Source: Malania oleifera (lineage: Eukaryota > Streptophyta > Magnoliopsida > Santalales > Ximeniaceae). From it: 64,000 nt of DNA. Below, piece by piece: positions 55,154 through 64,000 of the stretch. The stretch is taken from positions 2,212,001 to 2,276,000 of the forward strand of contig NC_080422.1 of NCBI RefSeq assembly GCF_029873635.1, given 5' to 3'. Under the pieces are notes generated by a model. That model saw only the letters and a list, made by a program, of their open reading frames with translations, did no database searches and was not told where the DNA came from. The position numbers were made by a program, and so were the translations under genes. Each line of letters begins with the position of its first letter. Position 1 is the stretch's first letter.

Positions 55154-55859
55154 GTGGATTCTTCTCATTTTAGCACGAATTTATTGCATGTTCTCCTTCT
55201 CTCTCTAAAAATTTCGGTCATACCACCTTCTCTCTTCGATTTCGGACCGCATTTAGCTCGGTTCGACGATCAGAATTTACCACAAGACTCTTGGGAAGAT
55301 TCTCTGCAATATAGGCAAAGTGGATCTTTGATTTAAGTAGTTTAGGAAACATCCCAAAACCAATGTAAGTGAATTATTTTGGAATTTCCTTAGCAAATAT
55401 TGTCATTTGTAGCCTAGGAAGTGTTATAAGGGTGTTTTGCTAAGATTTGAGGAATTTGGAATTTCTGAATAACAAGGTCTCGTTTTGTTGATTTTGGATC
55501 GAATTTCGAGGAGCAGGTAAGGGGAAATATTTTATAATGGCTTTTTAATAATTTTAAACAACTAGTTTCGAGTATAAATTTATATATATATACAGGTATA
55601 ATTTTCTAAACCTTTATGGAATTGAAATGTTGTTTTTAGATAAATAAATTATATTGGAAAAAATCATGTGGTTGAAACCATTTTTTATAATTAAATGATT
55701 GTGGATATTGAGGAATGAAGAATTATTGAGAATGCGATTATTGTTTAATTGTGAATTCTGGTTAGTTGAATATGCTGATGTGGTATATATTGTGATAGAA
55801 TTATTGATATGTTGAATGGTTGGTTGTTTATTAATTGTGGGTTGTGGTTCATGTAAATT

Positions 55860-56015
55860 ACGACATAGCGTTGGTAGTGGTATGAGGAGGTCGTTATATC
55901 GTACCTAGTATAACCATCGTATAACGTTGGTAGTGGTATGAGAAGGTCATTATATGAACGATTATATTGGGAGGTAAACGTTGGTAGTGGTATAAGAAGG
56001 TTGTTTACCTATTTA
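55860..56015 (+). repeat. Three-copy repeat in solo LTR
   Basis: ACGTTGGTAGTGGTATRAG followed by AAGGTYRTT occurs three times about 50-60 bp apart, each followed by sequence pairing with what precedes it. Confidence 0.75.
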
Positions 56016-56215
56016 TAATGAACGGAGTGTTGTTTTGATTAGTCCTGTGTGGACCAGTCATGTGTGAACATTTATGCTGTGATTTGATTACATGACATGT
56101 GGATGTAAACCCTATGTGGGTAAAAATTGGAAATGGTATGAATATTCTGTGTGGAATGATTGTGATAAGGGTAAAAGTGTGACTTTAATTAATTAAATAA
56201 TTTGGGTAAAGTAGA

Positions 56216-56450
56216 TTAGTCCACCCAAGGGCTTGCTGAGAAAGACGAGTATTCTAGTAATTAATTGTGGGTACCAGAGTAGAGGGAAGCCACTTGTATG
56301 GGCGGGTGACCTTCCCTATTCTCGGTGACTTTACTTGAATACATAACCCGAGGGCTTACTGAGAAAGGTGAGTGCCCTAGCGTTAGCACTAGAGCAGGAA
56401 ACTACTTGTATGGGCGGGTAAATTTCTTTATTCTCGGGAATTACCAATAA
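56216..56450 (+). repeat. Two-copy repeat of about 120 bp in solo LTR
   Basis: Two copies of a unit with GAGGGCTTRCTGAGAAAGRYGAGT, CCACTTGTATGGGCGGGT and TATTCTCGG. Confidence 0.75.
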
Positions 56451-56577
56451 AATATTGATGACTGTGGAATATGATTGGTTGGCAAAGCCATTGACTTTGT
56501 GTGATTATGGGCACGATATTTTGGGCTTCTTGGGAATTGTGTGTACACTTTAGATAAATATTTTAATTGTATAATAA

Positions 56578-58255
56578 TGTAATAGCCTAGAAAATTTTAC
56601 ACAGGGCCTCATCGACGAACACAAGGAGTTCGTCGTCGAGGGCATAAGGAGGCCTCGTTGACGAAGCCACGTCTCGTGGATGAGGAGATATCAAGAAAGG
56701 GTTTAAGGCTAACTGAAACTCGTCGACGAAGGAGCAGGTTCATCGACAAAATTTCTAAAGGACTCGTTGATGAGGTGACATGTCTCGTCGATGAATCTAA
56801 CCCTATAAATAGTGAAAACTCAGAATTTTCAGCATTATTTGGTGCAAAACACTCCCTTTTTCTCTCTCTATGCCCCTCTCCCCTTCTCTCTTCGATTTTG
56901 GCTCTATTTCTTGCCAGATTGAAGATCTAAGGCCACCACGACGCTCTTGGAAAAGTTCTCTGCAAGTCTGCTGGAGCTGATCATGGGAGAAGTTGATTTG
57001 AAATTCATCCCAAATCCAGGGTAAGGTATTTTATTCAGATTATGCCTTCCTTGTAGTTATAAGAAATGTTGTAGGTAAGAAAATACTTATGTTTTGTTCT
57101 GGGGGATGTTGTTTTCAGGGTATTGAGTGGAGAACCCTGCGGGTATAGGGCTAGAGTACATTAGGGACTTTTCAGAGATAAGGTAAAGAAAATATGCTAT
57201 GATAGGAATTTTTATAATATTATCAGAGATTTTACACATATGTATATACCAGCTTCTTACCTACTTTTACAGAATATGAGTTTTTAAATGCTTGTGTGGC
57301 CTGAGTAGATATTTATGTGATGAAGAACTTATATAGTTTTTACAGTGTATCATACTATACAGAATACACAAATATAGATAGTATATTACAAATATTTATT
57401 CAAAACAGTATATTATACTTTTACTCAGATCAGTATGTTATAGTTTTATACAGATTAGTATATCACAGATATTTATCTAGAATAGTATATTACAATTTTA
57501 CTCAGATCAGTATATTACAGCCTTATTCAGAACAATATATACAGGATTTACAGTATGCCATGTTTCCTATTACCATAACATTCAGAGTATATAGACAAAG
57601 TATATAGACAGAGTATAGAAACAAAAATACAGAGATAGCATCAAGATGCTACAGATACATAATACAGCGATTACAGTATTTACAGTACAAAAAGATAGCA
57701 TTATGCTAATTCTGGAAACATGATGAAAGCAGTAAAAGAGTATATATGTATATATATATAGTATCAGATCCCTAAGGAATGATTACAGATAGATACAGAT
57801 AAAGAATACAGAGCACGGTACCGTTGCTATATACAGAATAGAGTGCAACCACATATCTCAGATAATGTGTGGGTACCATCAAACTGTACTCATAGAGGAT
57901 GCAGCTTCCCAGTTCGCTGGGCTGAGGGGGTCAGTTTGACGAGGTAGTAACCAATCCCGAGCTTAGGAATGGATGCAGTTTGGCCGGGCTGTGATAGTGT
58001 AAAGTGTGATGACTTACTTGGAGGACCGACCAGGATAAGCCCCACGTACAGGCCGCACAACCCTGTCATGAGGGGTTAAATCATGACATACAAAGTCCTA
58101 GAGAAAGAGCACAGTTATGTATATGTATACAGTTTTACAGCTTTTATCGTATATAGTATGATATAGCAGTATGAATGATAGAAAGTTTAGATTATACAAA
58201 TGCTTTAAGCTACTATACATGTGTTTTACAGATTTTCTAGATCATGCAGTTATAG

Positions 58256-58293
<38 letters not shown>

Positions 58294-58600
58294 GTTATAG
58301 TTTTACGACTCGGTCGCCACACCCTATTACTTTACCATTTTTTTCAGGTGAGCCAGCTAAGTGAGCAGAGCAGGCTCACAGATAGAGTGATTACTTTGTT
58401 GCCCTAGTTGTAGGGTAAGTTTTGTACAAAGATGTATTTTTTAGGTAGATGATACTGGAGGGAAATGTTTTATGGCTATAGTCTGTATGAATTGAATTCT
58501 GGTATTGTATAGTGTATATGGATGTATGACTTATGTTTCCACTGCTTAGGTATGGTTATATAGATATTTAAAAAAATGGAGAAATTTTGAGGATGTTACA
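56578..58600 (+). mobile_element. Solo gypsy LTR, innermost of right nest
   Basis: 2023 bp, TGTAATAGCC to GATGTTACA, flanked by the perfect duplication AATAA (56573-56577 and 58601-58605). It has array, TATA, donor-like GGTAAGG at 57021, the hairpin AACCCTGTCATGAGGGGTT near 58062, and an acceptor-like TTTTTTCAG ending 58347. No internal region. Confidence 0.92.
56608..56811 (+). promoter_or_regulatory. Palindrome array plus TATA box, solo LTR at 56578
   Basis: Eight units, 56608-56795, spacing 21, 25, 19, 46, 20, 24, 21; TATAAATA at 56804, 8 bp on. The array begins only 30 bp from the LTR start. Confidence 0.85.
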
Positions 58601-59447
58601 AATAAACACTTCAGTCACACACTATTGTAAACTATTTCTTCCTTACTGAGAGGTGTCCCACACACTGTTTTAGTTTTTATATTTTATTAAATTTCTGTCA
58701 AGTTTTGTATTATAGAGAACGTGAATGTGTGAAATGAGTTTGATGATGTATAATTATAGAACTCTGGTATATTATGTTTGAGGTTGCTTTATTATTTTTC
58801 GCTGCGTTAATGGTATCAGAGACGCGTGTTGGTCTCTTAACACTCCGAGCCCCACGTGGCGGGTTTGAGGCATAACATCGTCTCTCTAGATTTCTTCGCC
58901 GTTCATCGTGGGAATTGATAAACCAACGTTACTGCGAGGATCAGGGAAGAAATCTTCACGTGTTTTGTGGAACAAATCTTCATTTTGAGATCTTCAGGTT
59001 TTGACCCAAAAATCGAGGTAAGGCTCGGTTTTCATTTTCGTTTCAATAGATCTGCAGAGCGTAAGATTGTAAGTAGTTATTGTACTGTGATTTATAGGTT
59101 TTGGGAACTCAATTCGTGGTTTAGGAGTCGTAGAGTTCGTGTTGGGATTTTCGGGCAAACGTAAGGGGATTCTGTTTATATCGTTTATTTTCGAAATCGG
59201 ATTCGGTAAAACTGTGGTTCCCGATCCTGTGTATGTTTTGATTACTTATTTGCGGAAATCTAATAGGTAAAAATTACAGGGTTTTCATGTTAAAATTTTG
59301 GGAAAAAAAGGGCATCGGGTTGCATCTCTAGTTTCGTTGGAAAACCGTGGATATATATTGTGTTATATATTGTGTTATGGAGATGGTTAGGCCTTGACAT
59401 GTTTTTAAACTGTATTTTAAAAATTATGATTTTGTGATTACCAAATA

Positions 59448-60358
59448 TGTAACAACCTTATAATTAATTTTTTTGAATATAAAATTTCTCTAATACCCCT
59501 GCTATGGAAACTCGGGCCTCAAGGGCCCTGGGGTATTACTGCATACAATATCATAACTATGCAGCGGAAACATAAATTACACAACCACATATACCATACA
59601 ATACCAGAACTCAATATTTCCATCACATAGTCATAAAATACATCTCTCCCTAGTAAAATCTATCTCAAAAATACAAAATTCTACACCATCTTACCTTGGA
59701 ACTAGGGTAACCAAGAAATCTCTATCCGCGAGCCTGATCTGCTCGCCTAAATGGCTCACCTAAAAAATGTTGGAATAATAGGGTGAGTCGACGCTCAGTA
59801 AGTGGAAATATGCTATTACTAGTATGTGGCGACTAAGTTACATATACTTTAAATAACATCTAAGCTGTAATAAAGGATAAATCTGTAAAGCATATCTTAC
59901 ATTTTTCGCAGTTTAAAACATAACTATATTATCTGAGTTTTCTACTTTTCATACTGCTAATATCATACTATATTTATCAAATACTATAAAATTGTATACA
60001 TATACATAATTGTGCTCTATCCCTGGAACTCTGTATGTCATGATTTGAACCCTCACGACACGGTTGTGTGGCCCATAGGCGGAACTTAACCTGGTCGGCC
60101 CTCCAGGTAAGTCATTATACTCTACTCTACCTCAGGCTGACCAAATTGCATCCACTCCTAGGCTTGGGACTAGCTGCTACCTCGTCAGGCTGGCCCCCTC
60201 AACCCAGCGAACTAGGGAACTGCATCCTCTTTGAGCACAGTTTGACAGTACCCATACACTATTTGAGATATGTGGTTTCACTTTATCTATATTAGCAATG
60301 GTACCGTGCTCTATATTTTGTATCTATATCTGTCTGTAATCTTTTCACATGGATTTGA

Positions 60359-60394
<36 letters not shown>

Positions 60395-61081
60395 TCTTTT
60401 ACTGTTTTCATCATGTTTCCAAAATAACCATAATACTATAACTTTGTACTGTAAATATTGTAATATCTAAATAACTGTAGCATCTTGATGTTATACTATA
60501 TAATCTGTCTATATAATCTGTCTGTATACTCTTTCTGTATAATCTGTCTCTATACTCTAAGTGTTATGGCATTTAGGAAAACATGGCATACTGTAAATAC
60601 TGTTATAAACTAATCTGTATAAAAATTGTAACGTACTGATACTGAATAAACTGTAATATACTAATCTGAATAAACTTCTGTATATGTATATTAATCTGGA
60701 TAAATATCTATAATAAACTGTTCTGAAATATACTATGATATACATCAATCTTTATCTGTAAATAGCATAATAAACTCCTAACATAGCATATTTCCCTTAC
60801 CTAGTTTTTGAAAAGTCCCTACTGTACTCTGGCCCTACACCCGCAAGGTTCTCCTCTCAACACCCTGAAAACGAAATTCCCCAGAACAAAACATCAATAT
60901 TTTATTACAAACAACATTTCTTATAACTTTAAGGAAAGCATATTATGAATAAAACACTTTATCCTGAATTTAGGATGAATTCCAAATCTAATCCACCAAC
61001 GATCAACTCCAGCAGCGTGCAGTAGAGATCGAAGAGAGAAGAAGAGAGGTGCGTTTTAGAGAGAGAGAGAGAGAGACAGAG

Positions 61082-61127
<46 letters not shown>

Positions 61128-61401
61128 GGTTTTGTTGCGCCAAAGTCTGCCAAAAATTTGAGTTTTAGCTATTTATAGAGCCTAATTCGTCAAAGAGACA
61201 CGTCACCTCGTCGACGAGTCCTGTAGAAAGTTCATTGATGAACCTGCACCCTTGTCGACAAATTTCAGACTTCCAAAAACCCTCTCTCAGTATCTTCTCG
61301 TCGATGAGACAGGTCTTCATCGATGAGATCCTAAAGAACCCTCGTCGACGAAATCCTTGCGTTTATCGACGAGGCCTGGAAGAATTTCTTGGGTTATTAC
61401 A
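59448..61401 (-). repeat. Gypsy 3 3' LTR (1954 bp)
   Basis: The plus strand starts TGTAACAACC and ends GGGTTATTACA. On the minus strand: array, TATA (plus 61170-61177), a TC-rich leader (plus 61056-61124), the hairpin block (plus 59780-59803), and a TTACA end. It belongs to the same group as the solo LTRs at 54862 and 56578. Confidence 0.92.
61170..61373 (-). promoter_or_regulatory. Palindrome array plus TATA box, gypsy 3 LTR
   Basis: Eight units at 61186-61373, plus-strand spacing 21, 24, 20, 46, 19, 25, 21. The minus-strand TATA box is 8 bp beyond the nearest unit. Confidence 0.85.
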
Positions 61402-61414
61402 TTCTCTTATCCTT
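61402..61414 (-). other. Polypurine tract of gypsy 3
   Basis: On the minus strand AAGGATAAGAGAA precedes the LTR start; ACGAAATTTTATAAGGA just upstream matches gypsy 2. Confidence 0.8.
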
Positions 61415-61639
61415 ATAAAATTTCGTTCTCGAATTTTACTATCTGTATCACAATCTATCATTCTGTAAAGGTAAATGGTCTACTTATTTTATTACTTACC
61501 CTCACTTATGGCGGAGGAATACCGTCGTTACATTTATGTTCTGGTAAATTACACATATAAAACTAAAACTACCTACTAACTAAAATTAATACATGTACCT
61601 GCAAAAGAAACATTACCTACTATTTATAGTTTACCTGAT

Positions 61640-62910
61640 TGCCATTAGACTTCTTTGAACAAAAACTAAGGTATCTCTGTCTATCGTTCTCGAGTTCTCA
61701 AGAAGCTTCCTCTATATCATGATTTTTCCACAAAACGTTTACTAACTGAATTCCTTTGGTGCGCAGTGTTTGAGTCTTGTTATCTAAGATTTGAACTAGT
61801 ACTTTTTCATAAGCTAATGATTCTTTAAGCTCTATATCTGCATAGCTTATTATGTGGTAGGGGTCTGAGACTTATTTCCTTAACATAGCAATATGAAACA
61901 CGTCATGAATCTAGCCAGGAGTTATAGAGGGCAATGACTAGCCATAGGCAACTGACCCTATTTCTCTAGTATCTCAAAAAAGGGCAATATACTAGGGCTC
62001 AAACTTGCCCTTCTTCCCAAACCTCATACTCTTTCAGAGGAGCCTCTCAAAAAATACTCAATTTGCACATCAAACACTGTAACCTCTCGCCGGTGAGTGT
62101 CTGCATAGTTTTCGGCCCAACTCTGCGCGATGTGATTATTTCTTTAAATTAGTTCGGACTTGTCACAGCCTGCCCATGTGGTACTATCATGGGGACCCAA
62201 AAAACTCGCCTTTCGCCTATTTCATCCCAAAAAAAAGGAGAATGACATCTCCTACCATACAGTGCCTCGTAAGGTGTCATGCCAATGCTAGCTTGATAGT
62301 TGTTATTGTAAGCAAACTCGACTAACAACATAAACTAAGTCCTGCTACCTCCAAAGTCAAGCACGAAGCATATCTTCTAAAGTCTGGATTGTCCTCTCAG
62401 TCTGCCCATCTGTCTAAGGGTGAAAAGCAATGTTGAATGCTAGCTATGTACAAATAGCTTCCTAAAAATTTTTTTAGAATCTTGAAGTAAACTGAGGATC
62501 TTAGTCTGAAAGTATGGATACCGGTACCCCATGAACACGAACTATCTCTTGAATATAAATCTCCACCAACCTGTCCATGGAATAACTGACTTTAATAGGG
62601 ATGAAATGAGCGGTCTTCGTTAGACGATCAATAACCACACAAAAAGCATTTCATCCCTGACGCCCAGAACTAACGGTAACCGTAACGAATCCATGAACAA
62701 TAATCCCATGTCCACTCTGGAATGAACAACGGCTGTAACTGCCTACTGGTTTTGGCAAATTACCTTAATAGCTGACAATTGTCAGCCTTGGTGTACAAAA
62801 TGGCTATATCCTAGTTATTCCAACTCCACCAAAAGTACTCCTGCAGATCCTGGATACATTTTAATTACTGGCCACCAAATGAACGTATACAGTGACCTGT
62901 AAGTTCTTCT
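61640..62910 (-). pseudogene. Gypsy 3 integrase and C-terminal tail
   Basis: On the minus strand the tail (plus 61640-61960) reads VFHIAMLRK, SLAYEKVLVQILDNKTQTL and HDIEEASWELENDRQRY. The core end is open at plus 62149-62331: LLVEFAYNNNYQASIGMTPY, EALYGRRCHSPFFWDEIGER. Farther right, GQSRL and QMGRL (plus about 62390-62420) mark the degenerate catalytic Glu region, and fragments of the KTTHFIPI region lie near 62600. Many stops and frame changes make it non-functional. It matches gypsy 1 and 2 in order and motifs. Confidence 0.85.
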
Positions 62911-63510
62911 AGAAGGCATTCTTTAATTTTGTCATATGCAGGGGCACAAACACAAACCTGGTGCGGAACTAAGAGACCATTCCTCAGAGGATTATGAAAT
63001 CTATCCTTGACCATCCGCACTTTTGCCAACTCTGCCAATTATGCGTTCATTCACCCTAGTTCTGTAATTTCTAATCATATACGTAGGATGAACCAACAAA
63101 GCTGCGATAAATGCCTAAGGGGACTATCCTTAACTAGTTCATACCGAAAGGTCTTTCCCCAAATCCATCAAAAAACTGAGGTGGAATCTCCATGGTTTCT
63201 AACAATGGCACTATTTTTCAACTTCAAGCATAGTACCAATTCGCTTTCCCTGGTAGTAACTAATGGTGCAGTCGTAATCTTAATGAGTTTATAGCCCCAC
63301 TTCTTTTGATCATATGCTAGTTTTTTCTGGTTTTGGTTAAAGAAATAATCAAACTCTTTATGATCGATAAAAATCTCGGGGGGGGCCAACCCCCACTCGT
63401 TTACCATATAAATAATGCTTCCAGATCTTAAGAGTGTATACCACAACAACTAACTGCAAGTCATGCACGGGGTAATTCTTCTCATATTCTTTAAGTTGTC
63501 TAGAAGCATA
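62911..63510 (-). pseudogene. Gypsy 3 RNase H / integrase N-terminal region
   Basis: On the minus strand, from the right: [20 protein letters not shown] (plus about 63450-63508), VVVYTLKIWKHYLYG, FYRS-like remnant of the [12 protein letters not shown] motif, and [14 protein letters not shown] (plus about 63240-63290). The domain is interrupted at 63511 by the next LTR. Stops and a G-run at 63379-63386 break the frame. Confidence 0.78.
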
Positions 63511-63512
63511 TG

Positions 63513-64000
63513 TGTTGGGAGTCCCAGCCCGAAGTATATAGTCTAGAGGGGGGTGAATAGACTCTTTTTGTGAAATACATATTTTTCTACAAAATAAAAA
63601 CTCTTGGCAAGATACAAGAAATTATATCATAATATAAATATAAATCTTACACAAGATATAAAATAAAGAGTGTGAGGGAGAGAAAGAACAACACGGTAAT
63701 TTTTCCGTGGTTCGCACCAAGCTTATGTCAACGCATTATCACAAGCCAAGGATTCCACAATCCACTAAAGATACTCCCTTCACCGGCGGGAGCAGCCTAC
63801 AACTCAGAATTAAATCCCTACCTGGGAAAAACCCTGACCGCGCTCACCAAGAGCCTTCGCTTCAGTCACACGACCTTAAACAATGGTCACAAAAGACACC
63901 TACAAGAGATTGAAAAATACAATTTAATGCTCCTTAAATGAGCAATTGAAACATAACTAAACATCGCTCTATTCTCTCAAGGAATGAATCTTACCAAGAT
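63513..64000 (-). repeat. Copia-type LTR, partial, cuts gypsy 3
   Basis: The plus strand starts TGTTGGGAGTCCC, then TAGAGGGGGGTGAATAGAC, the reverse of the TTCACCCCCC LTR-end style seen at 50665. It shares AAGGATTCCACAATCCAC with the LTR at 53560. It continues past the edge. Confidence 0.65.

Larger units (their letters stand above)
54862..58877 (+). mobile_element. Solo gypsy LTR, interrupted
   Basis: It starts TGTAACAACCC and ends GGCATAACA, flanked by TCTTC (54857-54861) and TCGTC (58878-58882), a duplication with one mismatch. Without the nested 56578-58605 it is about 1.99 kb, a single LTR. It has a donor-like CAATGTAAGT at 55365, GCAGGTAAGGG near 55515, and CCTTACTGAGAGGTGTCCC at 58641-58659. 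Confidence 0.88.
54460..59447 (+). repeat. Gypsy LTR, interrupted twice and open to the right
   Basis: LTR sequence is 54460-54861 and 58883-59447. It starts TGTAAGAACCTGACCCG, has an array and TATA, a (CT)n leader (54790-54838), and after the nested insertion continues TCTCTCTAGATTTCTTCGCCG and a GAGGTAAGG donor-like site at 59018. Gypsy 3 interrupts it at 59448, so its end is outside the window. Confidence 0.85.
59448..64000 (-). mobile_element. Gypsy 3 (minus), 3' LTR and part of pol, open to the right
   Basis: The 3' LTR is on the left; going right come the polypurine tract, integrase tail, integrase and RNase H in reverse order, as expected for a minus-strand gypsy element. Another LTR cuts it at 63513. 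The rest of the element and its 5' LTR are beyond the window. Confidence 0.88.

Overview
This is a stretch of nuclear DNA from a flowering plant, made almost entirely of transposable elements nested in one another. The plant assignment rests on tRNA-iMet-primed Ty3/gypsy and Ty1/copia LTR retrotransposons, an Athila-like integrase tail, an RTE-type LINE ending in TTG repeats, tRNA-headed SINEs and many AT and TC microsatellites. I see no host protein gene, rRNA gene or functional tRNA gene. The species cannot be named from the sequence.

Layout. 1-14263: minus-strand copia element A, running off the left edge and split by a complete plus-strand gypsy element (gypsy 1, 2743-12404, target duplication TTGTA). 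14264-15751: AT-rich DNA with a SINE. 15752-29831: gypsy 2 (plus). Its 3' LTR carries a minus-strand solo LTR (25239-29517, duplication AGTAC), which itself carries a plus-strand solo LTR (25853-27901, duplication CTTTG). 29832-33170: a second SINE, a gypsy LTR fragment, a large copia-type LTR and a TC tract. 33175-37160: Athila-like 3' end. 37161-39110: gypsy LTR fragment. 39298-42500: RTE LINE with a 22-bp target duplication. 42856-43060: third SINE. 43856-48716: complete copia element B (duplication GTTAT). 48977-50713: copia-type LTR plus primer site. 51595-51996: a second SINE type. 53560-64000: a nest four levels deep (copia-type LTR > gypsy LTR > gypsy LTR > solo LTR, and a minus-strand gypsy 3 cut by another copia-type LTR), open at the right edge.

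All coding regions are broken by stops and frameshifts, mostly of G:C to A:T type, including Asp-to-Asn changes in catalytic sites of three elements. Nothing here looks able to move on its own, although some domains (copia B RT, gypsy 2 protease) keep their catalytic motifs.

The most unusual signal is a promoter module in twelve LTRs. A 12-bp palindrome, TTCGTCGACGAA, is repeated with fixed spacing (start-to-start about 21, 25, 21, then 46, then 21, 25, 21 bp), and in the gypsy LTRs the array stops close to the TATA box. The same module, with the same spacing and linker, occurs in ten gypsy LTRs and in one large copia-type LTR as a double-length array; a second copia-type LTR has a variant. 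A second shared pattern is a putative LTR leader intron: a GTAAG donor after the TC-rich leader, and a conserved small hairpin followed by a TTTTCAG acceptor near the LTR end.
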